Shown here piece by piece: positions 44,500-53,968 of a DNA stretch of 64,000 nt. The stretch spans positions 1 through 64,000 of the forward strand of contig CAIMLX010000267.1 in NCBI GenBank assembly GCA_903842455.1, written 5' to 3'. Positions within the stretch are counted from its first letter, which is position 1. Every line of letters starts with the position of its first letter. The notes below the pieces were generated by a model. That model made no database searches and had not been told where the DNA came from. It saw only the letters and a program-made list of their open reading frames with translations. A program made the position numbers and the translations under genes. This stretch comes from an uncultured Hyphomicrobiales bacterium. GTDB lineage: Bacteria; Pseudomonadota; Alphaproteobacteria; Rhizobiales; Devosiaceae.

Positions 44500-44600
44500 G
44501 GCGAGGATGCGCGAGGCATTCGGATGGACGCGGTTCCGGAGGGCAGGGAGGTTGCGGACTGGTCCGACGTCGGGCGGAAGTACCTGGTCGCGGCGCTCGT

Positions 44601-45533
44601 TTACGCCGCTGCGGCCCGCTCCGGGAAGCGGACGCCGCTCAGTTCTTCGGATATGTCCCAGAGCCGCCGGGCAACTGCCACATCCAGCGACCGGCCGGGT
44701 GCCGAGGCCTCGCCGGGCAGGCCACGGACTTCCATGAAGCCCTGCGGCCCGTAGTAGCCGCCCGGCTTCGCCATGGGGTCGGTGGCGGCCATCAGCGTGG
44801 GGAGGGCACCTTGCGGCACCGCCTGGAACATGAAGGAAAAATTGCGACGGAAGAACCCAGCCATGCTCGCCTCGCCCATGCCGTTGTTCACGAGCTCGGT
44901 GCGCGATACGCCCGGGTGGGCGGTAATGCTCGCAATCCCCCAGCCATTGGCGTCGGACCGCCGCTGCAGCTCGAAGCCGAACATCAGGCAGGCGAGCTTG
45001 GTCTGGCTGTAGGACGTCATCGGGCTGTAGTCGCGCTCGGACTGCAGGTTGTCGAAATCGATCCTGCCGTTGCGCGCAGCGATGCTGGCCAGGGGCACGA
45101 CCCGGGCGGCCGGCGCCGCCATCAGCAGGGGCAGCAGCCTCCCGGTCAGGGCGAAGTGGGAAAGGTAGTTGGTTTCGAACTGCAGCTCGAAGCCATCGCG
45201 GGTGGTCTCGCGGGTAGGCGGCGCCATCACGCCGGCATTGTTGACGAGGATATCCAGGCGATCGTGCCGCGTGGCGAAGTCGGCGGCGAAGCGGGTGACG
45301 TTGCCGAGGTGGGACAGGTCGAGGTTTTCGTAGGTGACTTTGGCACCCGGCACCTCGGCCTTGATCCGCTGCAGCGCCATGGCGCCTTTTTCAGGGCTGC
45401 GTCCGGTCAGCACCACGTCGGCGCCGGCCCGCGCCAGCTCGATGGCGGTCTCGTAGCCCAGACCACCGGTTGCCCCGGTGACGAGCGCCAGTTTCCCGGC
45501 CTGCGAGGGAATATCCTTGATCGACCAACCCAT
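44601..45533 (-). CDS. Short-chain dehydrogenase/reductase, copy 2
   Basis: This 310-residue SDR is a clear paralogue of the gene downstream: the opening WSIKDIPSQAGKLALVTGA and the middle are nearly parallel, and it keeps TGATGGLGYE, NNAG and the YSQTK active-site motif. The serine region reads VVPLASIAAR, so the catalytic serine is kept in a slightly different context. GGAG lies upstream of the ATG. It has its own copy of the SDR promoter and about 160 bp separate it from copy 1. The two enzymes probably answer to the same regulator but may differ in substrate. Confidence 0.93.
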   Translation of the reverse strand: MGWSIKDIPSQAGKLALVTGATGGLGYETAIELARAGADVVLTGRSPEKGAMALQRIKAEVPGAKVTYENLDLSHLGNVTRFAADFATRHDRLDILVNNAGVMAPPTRETTRDGFELQFETNYLSHFALTGRLLPLLMAAPAARVVPLASIAARNGRIDFDNLQSERDYSPMTSYSQTKLACLMFGFELQRRSDANGWGIASITAHPGVSRTELVNNGMGEASMAGFFRRNFSFMFQAVPQGALPTLMAATDPMAKPGGYYGPQGFMEVRGLPGEASAPGRSLDVAVARRLWDISEELSGVRFPERAAAA

Positions 45534-45547
45534 ATGCCTGCTCCATT

Positions 45548-45593
45548 AAGAGAACGATGGTCTTTAATTAAGCGGCCGTCGGTCTGTTTTCAA
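45548..45593 (-). promoter_or_regulatory. Promoter and operator-like block before SDR copy 2
   Basis: TTGAAA, a 17-base spacer and TAATTA on the minus strand, followed by AGACCATCGTTCTCTT, match the layout before SDR copy 1. The 16-base stretch downstream of the -10 is identical in both promoters. Confidence 0.7.
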
Positions 45594-45619
45594 GGCGCAG
45601 TTGAGCCCGTCGGGTGAGC

Positions 45620-45652
45620 AAACAAGAAAGGCCCGGGGTCGCCCCCGGGCCT
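45620..45652 (-). terminator. Terminator of livK
   Basis: A perfect 10-bp stem, AGGCCCGGGG with CCCCGGGCCT and a four-base loop, lies just after the livK stop. On the minus strand it is followed by TTCTTGTTTG, a T-rich tail. It separates livK from the SDR cassette. Confidence 0.82.
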
Positions 45653-45675
45653 CGTATGCACTGAAGCGTCGATCC

Positions 45676-46884
45676 TTACTGGATCGGGCCCTTCTCGACG
45701 AACTTGCCGTCTTCGAGGGCGAGCTCGACGATGACGCCGTCGACGTCGCCGGCCGCGTCGAACTCGAGCGGACCACCAGCGCCTTCATAGTCGATGTCGG
45801 TGCCGGCCTTGATCAGCTCGACTGCCTTGCTCCACTCGCCGGGGAGGATCGTCTCGCCCGGAGCGGTTGCGACTTCGCGCAGCGCGGCGGACAGGCCCTC
45901 ACGGCCAGCGTTGCCGTTCTTCTCGATCGCGAGGGCGATCAGGAAGGCGGCATCGTAGGCCTGCGGCGCGTAGGTCGCCTCAGGGTTCTGGCCAGCGTCG
46001 GTCGCCAGCTTCTTGTAGGCATCGGCCGAGGCGCCGGCATAGGCACCGGCACGGGTGGCGATGATCTTGCCGTTGACGGCTTCCGGCGGCAGGCCGGTCA
46101 CCAGGTCGTCGCCGATCATGCCGTCGCCGCCGACATAGGCGGTGAACTCACCGGCCTCGATCGACTGCTGCAGGATGGTCTTGCCCGAGCCCGAGGCGTA
46201 GGCGAGGATCACGAGGTTCTGCGAGCCGCCCGAGGACAGCTGGCCGAGTTCGGCGCGGTAGTCTGCCTTGCCGTCTTCATGCGCGACGTTGGACGAAACC
46301 GTGCCGCCGCCGGCGGTGAAGGTTGCGACGAACACGTCGGCGAGACCCTTGCCGTAGTCGTTGTTCACGTAGGTGACGGCAACGTCCGTGATGCCCTTGG
46401 CGAGGACCAGTTCGGCCATCTTGACGCCCTGGAAGGCATCCGACGGGGTGGTGCGGTAGACGAGGTCGCTGTCCTCGAGCGTGGTCAGCGCCGGGGCCGA
46501 AGCCGACGGCGAGATCTGCACGACGCCGCCCGGGATACCGGCAGCGGTAGCAGCGCCGATGGTGGCGCCGGTGCAGAAGGCGCCGACGATGGCGGTGACC
46601 TGGTCGGTGTTGACGAGCTTGTCAGCGGCGGGGCCGGCAACCGACGGGTCGCAAGCGGAGTCACCGGTGATCGAGACGAGGTTGCCGCCGAGGATACCGC
46701 CCTGGGCGTTCACCTGGTCGAAGGCGAGCTGCGCGCCCGCCACGATCGGCGGGGCCAGAGATTCGATCGGGCCGGTCAGGTCGCCCAGGATGCCGACCTT
46801 CACGTCTTCAGCGAGCGCCGGCACGGCGAGGCCGAGAACCATGGCGCCGACAGCGAGGCCGAGCAAGGAGTGGGTTTTGGTCAT
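45676..46884 (-). CDS. livK: Branched-chain amino-acid-binding protein LivK type
   Basis: This 402-residue periplasmic protein has a signal peptide (LLGLAVGAMVLGLAVPALAE) and the type I periplasmic binding fold (VKVGILGDLTGPIESLAPPIVAGAQLAFDQVN, VQISPSASAPALT, YRTTPSDAFQG, VNNDYGKGLADVF). GAGGGA lies before the ATG. It is the expected ligand-binding partner of LivGFHM, encoded about 3 kb away on the opposite strand with the SDR-TetR-SDR cassette between. Two cysteines (DSACDP, GAFCTG) may form a disulfide. Specificity could include other amino acids. Confidence 0.94.
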   Translation of the reverse strand: MTKTHSLLGLAVGAMVLGLAVPALAEDVKVGILGDLTGPIESLAPPIVAGAQLAFDQVNAQGGILGGNLVSITGDSACDPSVAGPAADKLVNTDQVTAIVGAFCTGATIGAATAAGIPGGVVQISPSASAPALTTLEDSDLVYRTTPSDAFQGVKMAELVLAKGITDVAVTYVNNDYGKGLADVFVATFTAGGGTVSSNVAHEDGKADYRAELGQLSSGGSQNLVILAYASGSGKTILQQSIEAGEFTAYVGGDGMIGDDLVTGLPPEAVNGKIIATRAGAYAGASADAYKKLATDAGQNPEATYAPQAYDAAFLIALAIEKNGNAGREGLSAALREVATAPGETILPGEWSKAVELIKAGTDIDYEGAGGPLEFDAAGDVDGVIVELALEDGKFVEKGPIQ

Positions 46885-47115
46885 GATGTCCCTCTTTCAC
46901 GTTGCGACGTCCCCGGTGCCGTTCTCTTGGGGCGCCTTGAGGCCGCTCGCAACAATTGATGGGGGCATGAACCCATGCCCCGCTGGGCGCGATATTGCAT
47001 AGTTCGGACAAGGGAGTCATCCGGTTTTGATCGGTTGGTAAAGGCCGCGGACATTGTGTTTGGTCTCGCCTCGCCTATAAGTTCGCCAGCGTCTTGCAGC
47101 ATTGGCGGGTCCCGG

Positions 47116-48165
47116 ATGCGTGTTCTTGTTTTCCTGTTCCTGCTGGTTGTCTGCTCAGTGCCCGGCGCGGCGTTGGCGCAGGGGTCGATCGAGACGCTCG
47201 AGACGACGCCTGCGGGGGAGGCCGCGACCGACGAAACCGCCGAGCCGCTGCCGCCGCCGCCGTGCGGCACGCAGCCGATGACCATTGCCCGCATGGCCTG
47301 GCCGTCCGCTGCGATCCTCGCCGAAGTGCATTCGCGGCTGCTGACGGCGTACTACCAGTGCAACGTCATGCTGAACGAGGGCGACCTGGCCGCCACCGGG
47401 TCGTCGATGGGCGCTACCGGCCAGCCCGCGGTTGCGCCGGAAATGTGGATCGCCCGGATCGCCGATATCTGGAACGCCGCCATGCAGGGCCAGAAGGTGC
47501 GGCAGGCCGGGGTCTCTTACGTCGATCCTGTATTCGAGGGCTGGTTCGTGCCGGACTACGCGGCGGAGCAATGGCCAGAGGTCACCACGATCGAAGGACT
47601 GAAGGCCCGCGCCGCTGACTTTGCCGAGGTGCCCGGCACGGCACGCGGCAAGTTCATCTCGTGCCCGCTCGACTGGGGCTGCGCCATCGTCAACCGCAAC
47701 CTGCTGCGCGCCTATGGCCTCGACCAGAGCTTCGACATCGTCGAGCCGGCCAACCGGTTCGAGATGGATACGCTGATTGCCGAGGCGGTGGGCCGCAAGC
47801 AGCCGATCCTGTTCTACTACTGGCAGCCCAACGCCATCCTCAGCCAGTTCGCCTTCCGGCCGGTTGCGCTGGCCGCCTACAATCGCGAGGCTTTCCAGTG
47901 CATGGGCCGCGCCACTTGCGCCGCGCCGTCGCCCACCGGTTTTGCGCCCGACCCTGTGATCACCGCCGTCGCCGAGTGGGTCTATCTGGATGCCCCGCAG
48001 GTGGCTGTCTATTTCAGCCGCGCCCATATGCCCTTTGCCGAGATGAACCTCATGCTTCAGCAACTGGGCGAGCCGGGTGCCACGGTGGAGACGGTCGCCG
48101 ACCGCTTCATCGCCGAGCGCAGCGAGATCTGGCGCCCCTGGGTCGGGCTGCCGGCAATCCCCTGA
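47116..48165 (+). CDS. Glycine betaine/choline-type ABC substrate-binding protein (OpuAC), orphan
   Basis: This 349-residue exported protein (signal MRVLVFLFLLVVCSVPGAALAQ) has OpuAC/ProX-like features: MTIARMAWPSAAILAEVHSRLL, GVSYVDPVFEGWFVP, CPLDWGCAIVNRNLLRAYGL and QPILFYYWQPNAI. The aromatic residues in the last motifs fit a quaternary-amine cage, but the ligand is inferred. I chose the ATG at 47116, where the signal peptide begins. No ProV or ProW gene is adjacent, so it either shares a transporter encoded elsewhere or has another role. Confidence 0.85.
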   Translation: MRVLVFLFLLVVCSVPGAALAQGSIETLETTPAGEAATDETAEPLPPPPCGTQPMTIARMAWPSAAILAEVHSRLLTAYYQCNVMLNEGDLAATGSSMGATGQPAVAPEMWIARIADIWNAAMQGQKVRQAGVSYVDPVFEGWFVPDYAAEQWPEVTTIEGLKARAADFAEVPGTARGKFISCPLDWGCAIVNRNLLRAYGLDQSFDIVEPANRFEMDTLIAEAVGRKQPILFYYWQPNAILSQFAFRPVALAAYNREAFQCMGRATCAAPSPTGFAPDPVITAVAEWVYLDAPQVAVYFSRAHMPFAEMNLMLQQLGEPGATVETVADRFIAERSEIWRPWVGLPAIP

Positions 48166-48377
48166 CCGGTAGTCAACCTCCGGTTAGCCATCCCAACTAT
48201 CTGCCTTGTGCTGATACGAAGCTGTCATGGAGCGCCGCTAGGCTGCCGACCGAGTCGCAAGCTAGCGCTTCAAGGTATTGAAATTACTATTTTATTTTCT
48301 TGCGGTTAGGTTTTCGGAAAGCTTCTTCGGTCAGGTTGACGCCGGCTTGCGCCATCAGTGCGCCGGAGAGTTACCAG

Positions 48378-49898
48378 TTGCGTCGCCAGTCTCCCGTCGA
48401 GCCGGTTATCGGCACCTATCGTCTCGTCTTTGTCGGTGTGGGCCTGATTCTGTTTGCCATGGGTGGCATCAGCGCCTTCGAGGTCATGCAGTCGGGCTTA
48501 GAGAGCCGGCCGCTCGAGTTCGTAGCTGTCCGGGTCGGTGGCTGCGTGTCCTTGATGCTGCTGCTGCGCTGGGGTTACACGCGGCTGAAGCGGCAACTGC
48601 TCCAGGCCGAAGCGGTGCAGCGGAAGCTGCTGGATTTGGCTTATGAGGACGCGCTGACAGGCGCTTTCACCCGCTCCTACTTCTACGACCAGTTGCAGGA
48701 ATGCATACACGGCACCGACAGTCCCGTTGCCTACATGCAGATCGACATGGACAACCTGAAGGTCCTCAACGATTCGCACGGACACAAGGCAGGCGACGCG
48801 GCGCTGGTCCACCTGGTCCGCACGCTGAAGACGCTGATGCCCGATGCGCTCGTCGGTCGCCTCGGCGGCGATGAATTCGGCATTGCCCTTGTCGGCCAGG
48901 ACAACAAGCCGGCCCTGGTCCGGCTCGGCGACCAGATCCTCTATACGCTCGGCCAGCCCATCGCCGTCGACGGACGCGCCATACGGCTCTCCGCCACCAT
49001 CGGCGTCGCGGTCTGGCCGCACGACGCCGGGGAAGTCGACGAACTGATCACCAAGGCCGACCTGGCGCTCTACAGGGGCAAGAAGGATGGCCGTGCTTCT
49101 ACCGTTGCGTTCGAGCCGGACCTGCTGGCGGACGAGCGCTACCGGCGCTTCATCGAGCGTGACCTGCGCGCGGCGCTGCTGCTCAACGAACTCGAGCTTC
49201 ACTATCAGCCCATCTTCGCCGCCGACGGGGCGACCCGCCTCAGCTACGAGGCGCTGGTGCGCTGGCAGCACCCGGTGCGCGGCCGGATCCTGCCAGGCGA
49301 GTTCATCGCCATCGCGGAACAGTCGGACCTAATCGACAAGCTTGGCGAGTGGGTGCTGCGGCGCGCCATCGCCGACCTGCCGCGGCTCGGCCAGCTGACG
49401 GTGGGGGTCAATATCTCGCCGGCACAGTTGAAGCGCCGCGACTTCGCCGACCGCTTCGCCGCGATCCTCGCCGAATCCGGCACCGCTGGCAGCCGCCTCG
49501 TCATCGAGGTCACCGAGTCGCTGCCGCTGCAGAGTTCGGGTGTCGAAAATGAGAACATCGCCAGGTTGCAGGCGCTAGGCGTGCGGGTCGCGATCGACGA
49601 TTTTGGCGCGGGATTTGCCAGCCTCGAGTATCTGCGCAGCTTTCCCTTCGACATCATCAAGATCGATCGATCCTATGTGGCCAACCTGTCGGCGAGCCGG
49701 GTCGACGGGCTGATCGTGACGGCCATCTGCAAGATCGCCCAGTCCCTCGGGGTGGAGGTTATCGCCGAGGGCGTCGAGACGGCGGAGCAGTTGCTATTCC
49801 TGCAGCGCGCTGGAGTGACGGCCCTGCAAGGCTACCTGCTGGCGAGACCCGAGCCGCTTGCCGCGCAATGGTCCATCGCCGTGGCGAGCGCCGCCTGA
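48378..49898 (+). CDS. Membrane-anchored GGDEF-EAL protein
   Basis: This 506-residue protein has two membrane helices near the N-terminus (LVFVGVGLILFAMGGISAF, VRVGGCVSLMLLL) and almost no periplasmic part, then GGDEF and EAL domains. The GGDEF motif is intact near residue 162, and EAL is intact (YEALVRW near residue 290, DDFGAGFASLEYLR). Either diguanylate cyclase or phosphodiesterase activity is possible. I chose the TTG at 48378, which has CGGAGAG seven bases upstream, over the track TTG 26 codons earlier. About 210 bp upstream is without a gene. Confidence 0.93.
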   Translation: MRRQSPVEPVIGTYRLVFVGVGLILFAMGGISAFEVMQSGLESRPLEFVAVRVGGCVSLMLLLRWGYTRLKRQLLQAEAVQRKLLDLAYEDALTGAFTRSYFYDQLQECIHGTDSPVAYMQIDMDNLKVLNDSHGHKAGDAALVHLVRTLKTLMPDALVGRLGGDEFGIALVGQDNKPALVRLGDQILYTLGQPIAVDGRAIRLSATIGVAVWPHDAGEVDELITKADLALYRGKKDGRASTVAFEPDLLADERYRRFIERDLRAALLLNELELHYQPIFAADGATRLSYEALVRWQHPVRGRILPGEFIAIAEQSDLIDKLGEWVLRRAIADLPRLGQLTVGVNISPAQLKRRDFADRFAAILAESGTAGSRLVIEVTESLPLQSSGVENENIARLQALGVRVAIDDFGAGFASLEYLRSFPFDIIKIDRSYVANLSASRVDGLIVTAICKIAQSLGVEVIAEGVETAEQLLFLQRAGVTALQGYLLARPEPLAAQWSIAVASAA

Positions 49899-50007
49899 TC
49901 CGACCTTCCGCCTACGCCAATCGCCGTGGCTGCGCCCGCCTTGCGCGGCATGGGAAGCGCTGGCTATAACAGAGATGGGAAGTCTCGGGACGGGTGGAGT
50001 ATCGGAT

Positions 50008-50424
50008 TTGGACGTGAAGCGGATCAACGGCCACGTAAGCGTGTCCCCGCAGATCAACCCCGAGGATGTCGCTGCCATCAAGGCGCAGGGCTTCGTCGCG
50101 ATCATCAACAACCGGCCGGACGGGGAATCCCCGGACCAGCCGACCAGCGCAGCCGTCGAACAGGCCGCGCATGATGCAGGACTTGCCTATCACTACATCC
50201 CGCTGGGCCGTGAAGGGGTTTCCCCCGACATGGTCGAAAAGACCAGGGAAGTGCTCGAGGGGAGCAACGGCCCGGTCTTTGCCTACTGCCGGTCCGGAAC
50301 GCGCTCGACCACGCTGTGGGCGTTGAGCCAGTCCGGCACGGCATCTGCCGAGGAGATTATCTCGGCGGCGGCGAATGCGGGCTACGACATGTCCCACCTC
50401 GCGGGACATCTGAGCCAGAAATGA
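50008..50424 (+). CDS. DUF442/TIGR01244-type phosphatase-like protein
   Basis: This 138-residue protein resembles the Blh/DUF442 group, a dual-specificity-phosphatase-like fold often linked to sulfur metabolism genes. The CX5R active-site loop is visible as FAYCRSGTRST, with VSPQINPEDVAAIKAQGFVAIINNRPDGE before it. I chose the TTG at 50008, which has GGTGGAGT upstream; an ATG 11 codons earlier is possible. It is followed by a weak hairpin (50424-50440) and then pyc. Substrate unknown. Confidence 0.85.
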   Translation: MDVKRINGHVSVSPQINPEDVAAIKAQGFVAIINNRPDGESPDQPTSAAVEQAAHDAGLAYHYIPLGREGVSPDMVEKTREVLEGSNGPVFAYCRSGTRSTTLWALSQSGTASAEEIISAAANAGYDMSHLAGHLSQK

Positions 50425-50527
50425 GGGGCATTTAGCCCCTTGGGCCCTGGCATCAACCGCCGGGGACCGACTGACTACCCCTGCCGGCGCCTTAAGCGCC
50501 TTGCCCCCTCACGCTCGGGTTACATCG

Positions 50528-53500
50528 ATGCCAATCAAGAAGATCCTCGTCGCCAATCGCAGCGAAATCGCCATCCGGGTGTTTCGCGCGGCCAACGAGC
50601 TGAACATCAAGACGGTCGCCTGCTATGCCGAAGAGGACAAGCTGGCGCTGCACCGCTTCAAGGCGGATGAGGCCTACCTGATCGGAAAGGGCAAGGGGCC
50701 GGTCGAGGCCTACCTGCAGATCGACGAGTATATCCGCATCGCGCGGGTCTCGGGCGCCGATGCGATCCACCCGGGCTACGGCCTGCTGTCGGAAAGCCCG
50801 GAGTTCGCGGACGCCTGCGAGGATGCGGGGATCACCTTCATCGGCCCGCGCGCCCAGACCATGCGCGACCTCGGCAACAAGGTTGCGGCGCGCAACATGG
50901 CGATCGCCTCCAATGTGCCGGTGGTGCCGGCGACCGAGGCGCTGCCGGACGACATGAACGAAGTCCGCCGCATGGCCGCCGAGATCGGCTATCCGCTGAT
51001 GCTCAAGGCCTCGTGGGGCGGCGGTGGTCGTGGCATGCGCCGCATCATGGACGAATCGACGCTGGTCCACGAAGTTTCCGAGGGCAAGCGCGAGGCCAAG
51101 GCGGCGTTCGGCAAGGACGAGATGTATCTCGAAAAGCTGATCGAGCGCGCCCGCCACGTCGAAGTGCAGCTGATCGGCGACGATCACGGCAACCTCGTCC
51201 ACCTGTTCGAGCGCGACTGCTCGGTGCAGCGCCGCAACCAGAAGGTCGTCGAGCGCGCCCCGGCTCCATATATGAGCCAGGAAGTCCGCGACGACCTGAC
51301 CTCCTCGGCCATCCGGCTGGGCAACGCCGCCAACTATCGCGGCGCCGGCACGGTGGAATTCCTGCTCGATGCCGACACCAACAAGTTCTACTTCATCGAA
51401 GTGAACCCGCGCATCCAGGTCGAGCACACGGTGACCGAAGTGGTGACCGGCATCGACATCGTGAAGGCGCAGATCAAGCTGCTGCAGGGCGCGGTGATCG
51501 GCACGCCGGAATCAGGTGTGCCGCTGCAGGAGGACATCCGCCTCAACGGACACGCCATCCAGTGCCGCGTGACCACCGAGGATCCGGAGCAGAACTTCAT
51601 CCCGGATTATGGCCGCATCACCGCCTATCGCGAAGCCACCGGCTTCGGCGTCCGTCTCGATGGCGGCACGGCCTATGCCGGCGCGATCGTCACGCGGTAC
51701 TACGATCCGCTGCTCGAAAAGATCACCTGCTGGGCCCCGGGTCCGGAGGAAGCGATCGCCCGCATGCACCGGGCGCTGCGCGAGTTCCGCATTCGCGGCG
51801 TCGCGACGAACCTCGCCTTCCTCGAAAACATCATCACCCATCCGGATTTCGTCAATAACCGCTACACCACGCGGTTCATCGACACGACGCCGGCGCTGTT
51901 CGATTTCAAGCAGCGGCAGGACCGGGCGACCAAGCTCCTCACCTACATTGCCGATGTGACCGTCAACGGCCACCCCGAAGTGCGCGACCGGCCGCGCCCG
52001 CCGGCCGAGGCGGCCGAACCGCAGGTGCCCGGCTATGAGCCGCTGATCGTCGTCGAGGGCTCGAGGCAGATCCTCGACCGCGACGGGCCGAAGGGTCTGG
52101 CGCGGTGGATGAAGAACCAGAGCCAGGTGCTGTTCACCGACACCACCATGCGCGACGCGCACCAGTCGCTGCTCGCCACCCGTATGCGGTCGTTCGACAT
52201 CACCCGCATTGCCCAGGCCTATTCGCGCGGCCTGCCCAACCTGTTTTCGCTCGAATGCTGGGGCGGCGCGACGTTCGACGTTGCCATGCGCTTCCTCAAC
52301 GAGGACCCCTGGGAGCGGCTCAGCGCCGTCCGCGAAGGGGCGCCGAATATCCTGACCCAGATGCTGCTCCGCGGCAGCAACGGCGTCGGCTACACCAACT
52401 ACCCCGACAACGTGGTGAAGTTCTTCGTCAAACAGGCCGCCAAGGGCGGCGTCGACGTGTTCCGCATCTTCGACTGCCTCAACTGGGTAGAGAACATGCG
52501 GGTCTCGATCGACGCGGTGGCGGAAGCCGACAAGGTGGCAGAAGGCGCCATCTGCTACACGGGCGACATGCTCGACCCCGACCGGGCCAAGTATGACCTC
52601 AAGTACTACGTGGCGCTCGCCAAGGAGCTTGAAGCGGCCGGCGCGCATGTGCTCGGCCTCAAGGACATGGCCGGGCTGCTGAAGCCCGCTGCCGCCAAAA
52701 AGCTCATCGAAGTGCTGAAGCAGGAAGTCGGCCTGCCGATCCACCTCCATACCCACGACACGTCGGGCGCTGCCGCCGCGACCATCATGGCCGCTGTCGA
52801 TGCGGGTGTCGACGCCGTAGACGCGGCGATGGACGCCCTCTCGGGCACCACGTCGCAGCCGACCCTCGGTTCGATCGTGGCGGCACTCAAGGACGGCCCG
52901 CGCGACCCCAAGCTCGATGGCAAGGTGATCCGCGAGATCTCGTTCTACTGGGAGGCGGTGCGCACGCAGTACCGCGCCTTCGAGAGCGATCTCAAGGGCG
53001 GCGCTTCGGAAGTCTACCTGCACGAAATGCCCGGCGGGCAGTTCACCAACCTCAAGGAGCAGGCCCGCTCGCTGGGTCTCGAGTCGCGCTGGCACCAGGT
53101 GGCGCAGACCTATGCCGACGTGAACCAGATGTTCGGCGACATCGTGAAGGTGACGCCGTCCTCCAAGGTGGTCGGCGACATGGCCCTCGCCATGGTGTCG
53201 GCCGGACTTACCCGCGCCGATGTCGAGGACCCGAGCCGCGACATCGCGTTCCCGGATTCGGTCGTCGGCTTCTTCGCCGGCGATCTCGGCCAGCCGCCGG
53301 GCGGCTTCCCCGAAGCGCTGCAAAAGAAGGTGCTGAAGGGCCGCACCCCGCTCACCGACCGTCCCGGCTCCTACCTCAAGCCGATCGACCTCGAGGCCGA
53401 GCGGGCCAAGGTGGCGAAGGATGCGGGGATCGACATCGACGACAGGCGCCTTGCGTCGTCGCTGATGTACCCAAAGGTGTTCGCCGATTTCCTTAAGACG

Positions 53501-53968
53501 CAGGACAAGTATGGCCCGACAGCCGTGCTGCCGACGCCGATCTATTTCTATGGCCTCAAGGAAGGCGAGGAGGTGTTCCTCGACCTCGAGAAGGGCAAGA
53601 CGCTGGTCCTAACCTACCAGGGCCGCACCGAGACCAACGAGAAGGGCGAGGTTCGCGTCTTCTTCGACCTCAACGGCCAGCCGCGCACCATCACCGTGCC
53701 GGACCGGCTGAAGGTGGGCGAGATCAAGGTGCGCGCCAAGGCGGCGCTGGGCGATGCCAAGCAGGTGGGTGCGCCGATGCCGGGCGTCATCTCTGGCCTC
53801 GGGGTCAAGGTTGGCGACAAGGTGTTCGCGGGCGACGTGCTGCTGTCGATCGAGGCGATGAAGATGGAAACGGCCATCCACGCCGAGTTCGACGGCACGG
53901 TGGCCGAGGTGACGGTGAAGCCGGGCGACCAGATCGACGCCAAAGACCTGCTGGTCCGCTTCGAGTGA
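50528..53968 (+). CDS. pyc: Pyruvate carboxylase
   Basis: This 1146-residue biotin enzyme carboxylates pyruvate to oxaloacetate, refilling the TCA cycle. Domains in order: biotin carboxylase (KILVANRSEIAIRVFRAA; ATP-grasp KASWGGGGRGMR; EVNPRIQVEHTVTE) to about 470, carboxyltransferase (FTDTTMRDAHQSLLATR; HLHTHDTSGA) at about 530-800, a central linker, and the biotinyl domain with EAMKMET (lysine near residue 1112). Length is standard for a single-chain enzyme. The ATG at 50528 begins the conserved MPIKKILVANR and has only a weak ribosome-binding site. Its stop overlaps the next GTG start. Confidence 0.97.
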   Translation: MPIKKILVANRSEIAIRVFRAANELNIKTVACYAEEDKLALHRFKADEAYLIGKGKGPVEAYLQIDEYIRIARVSGADAIHPGYGLLSESPEFADACEDAGITFIGPRAQTMRDLGNKVAARNMAIASNVPVVPATEALPDDMNEVRRMAAEIGYPLMLKASWGGGGRGMRRIMDESTLVHEVSEGKREAKAAFGKDEMYLEKLIERARHVEVQLIGDDHGNLVHLFERDCSVQRRNQKVVERAPAPYMSQEVRDDLTSSAIRLGNAANYRGAGTVEFLLDADTNKFYFIEVNPRIQVEHTVTEVVTGIDIVKAQIKLLQGAVIGTPESGVPLQEDIRLNGHAIQCRVTTEDPEQNFIPDYGRITAYREATGFGVRLDGGTAYAGAIVTRYYDPLLEKITCWAPGPEEAIARMHRALREFRIRGVATNLAFLENIITHPDFVNNRYTTRFIDTTPALFDFKQRQDRATKLLTYIADVTVNGHPEVRDRPRPPAEAAEPQVPGYEPLIVVEGSRQILDRDGPKGLARWMKNQSQVLFTDTTMRDAHQSLLATRMRSFDITRIAQAYSRGLPNLFSLECWGGATFDVAMRFLNEDPWERLSAVREGAPNILTQMLLRGSNGVGYTNYPDNVVKFFVKQAAKGGVDVFRIFDCLNWVENMRVSIDAVAEADKVAEGAICYTGDMLDPDRAKYDLKYYVALAKELEAAGAHVLGLKDMAGLLKPAAAKKLIEVLKQEVGLPIHLHTHDTSGAAAATIMAAVDAGVDAVDAAMDALSGTTSQPTLGSIVAALKDGPRDPKLDGKVIREISFYWEAVRTQYRAFESDLKGGASEVYLHEMPGGQFTNLKEQARSLGLESRWHQVAQTYADVNQMFGDIVKVTPSSKVVGDMALAMVSAGLTRADVEDPSRDIAFPDSVVGFFAGDLGQPPGGFPEALQKKVLKGRTPLTDRPGSYLKPIDLEAERAKVAKDAGIDIDDRRLASSLMYPKVFADFLKTQDKYGPTAVLPTPIYFYGLKEGEEVFLDLEKGKTLVLTYQGRTETNEKGEVRVFFDLNGQPRTITVPDRLKVGEIKVRAKAALGDAKQVGAPMPGVISGLGVKVGDKVFAGDVLLSIEAMKMETAIHAEFDGTVAEVTVKPGDQIDAKDLLVRFE

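Noticed and set aside
51512-53323. 603-residue minus-strand ORF opposite pyc
   Set aside because: It is a shadow of pyruvate carboxylase codons; no motif is recognisable.
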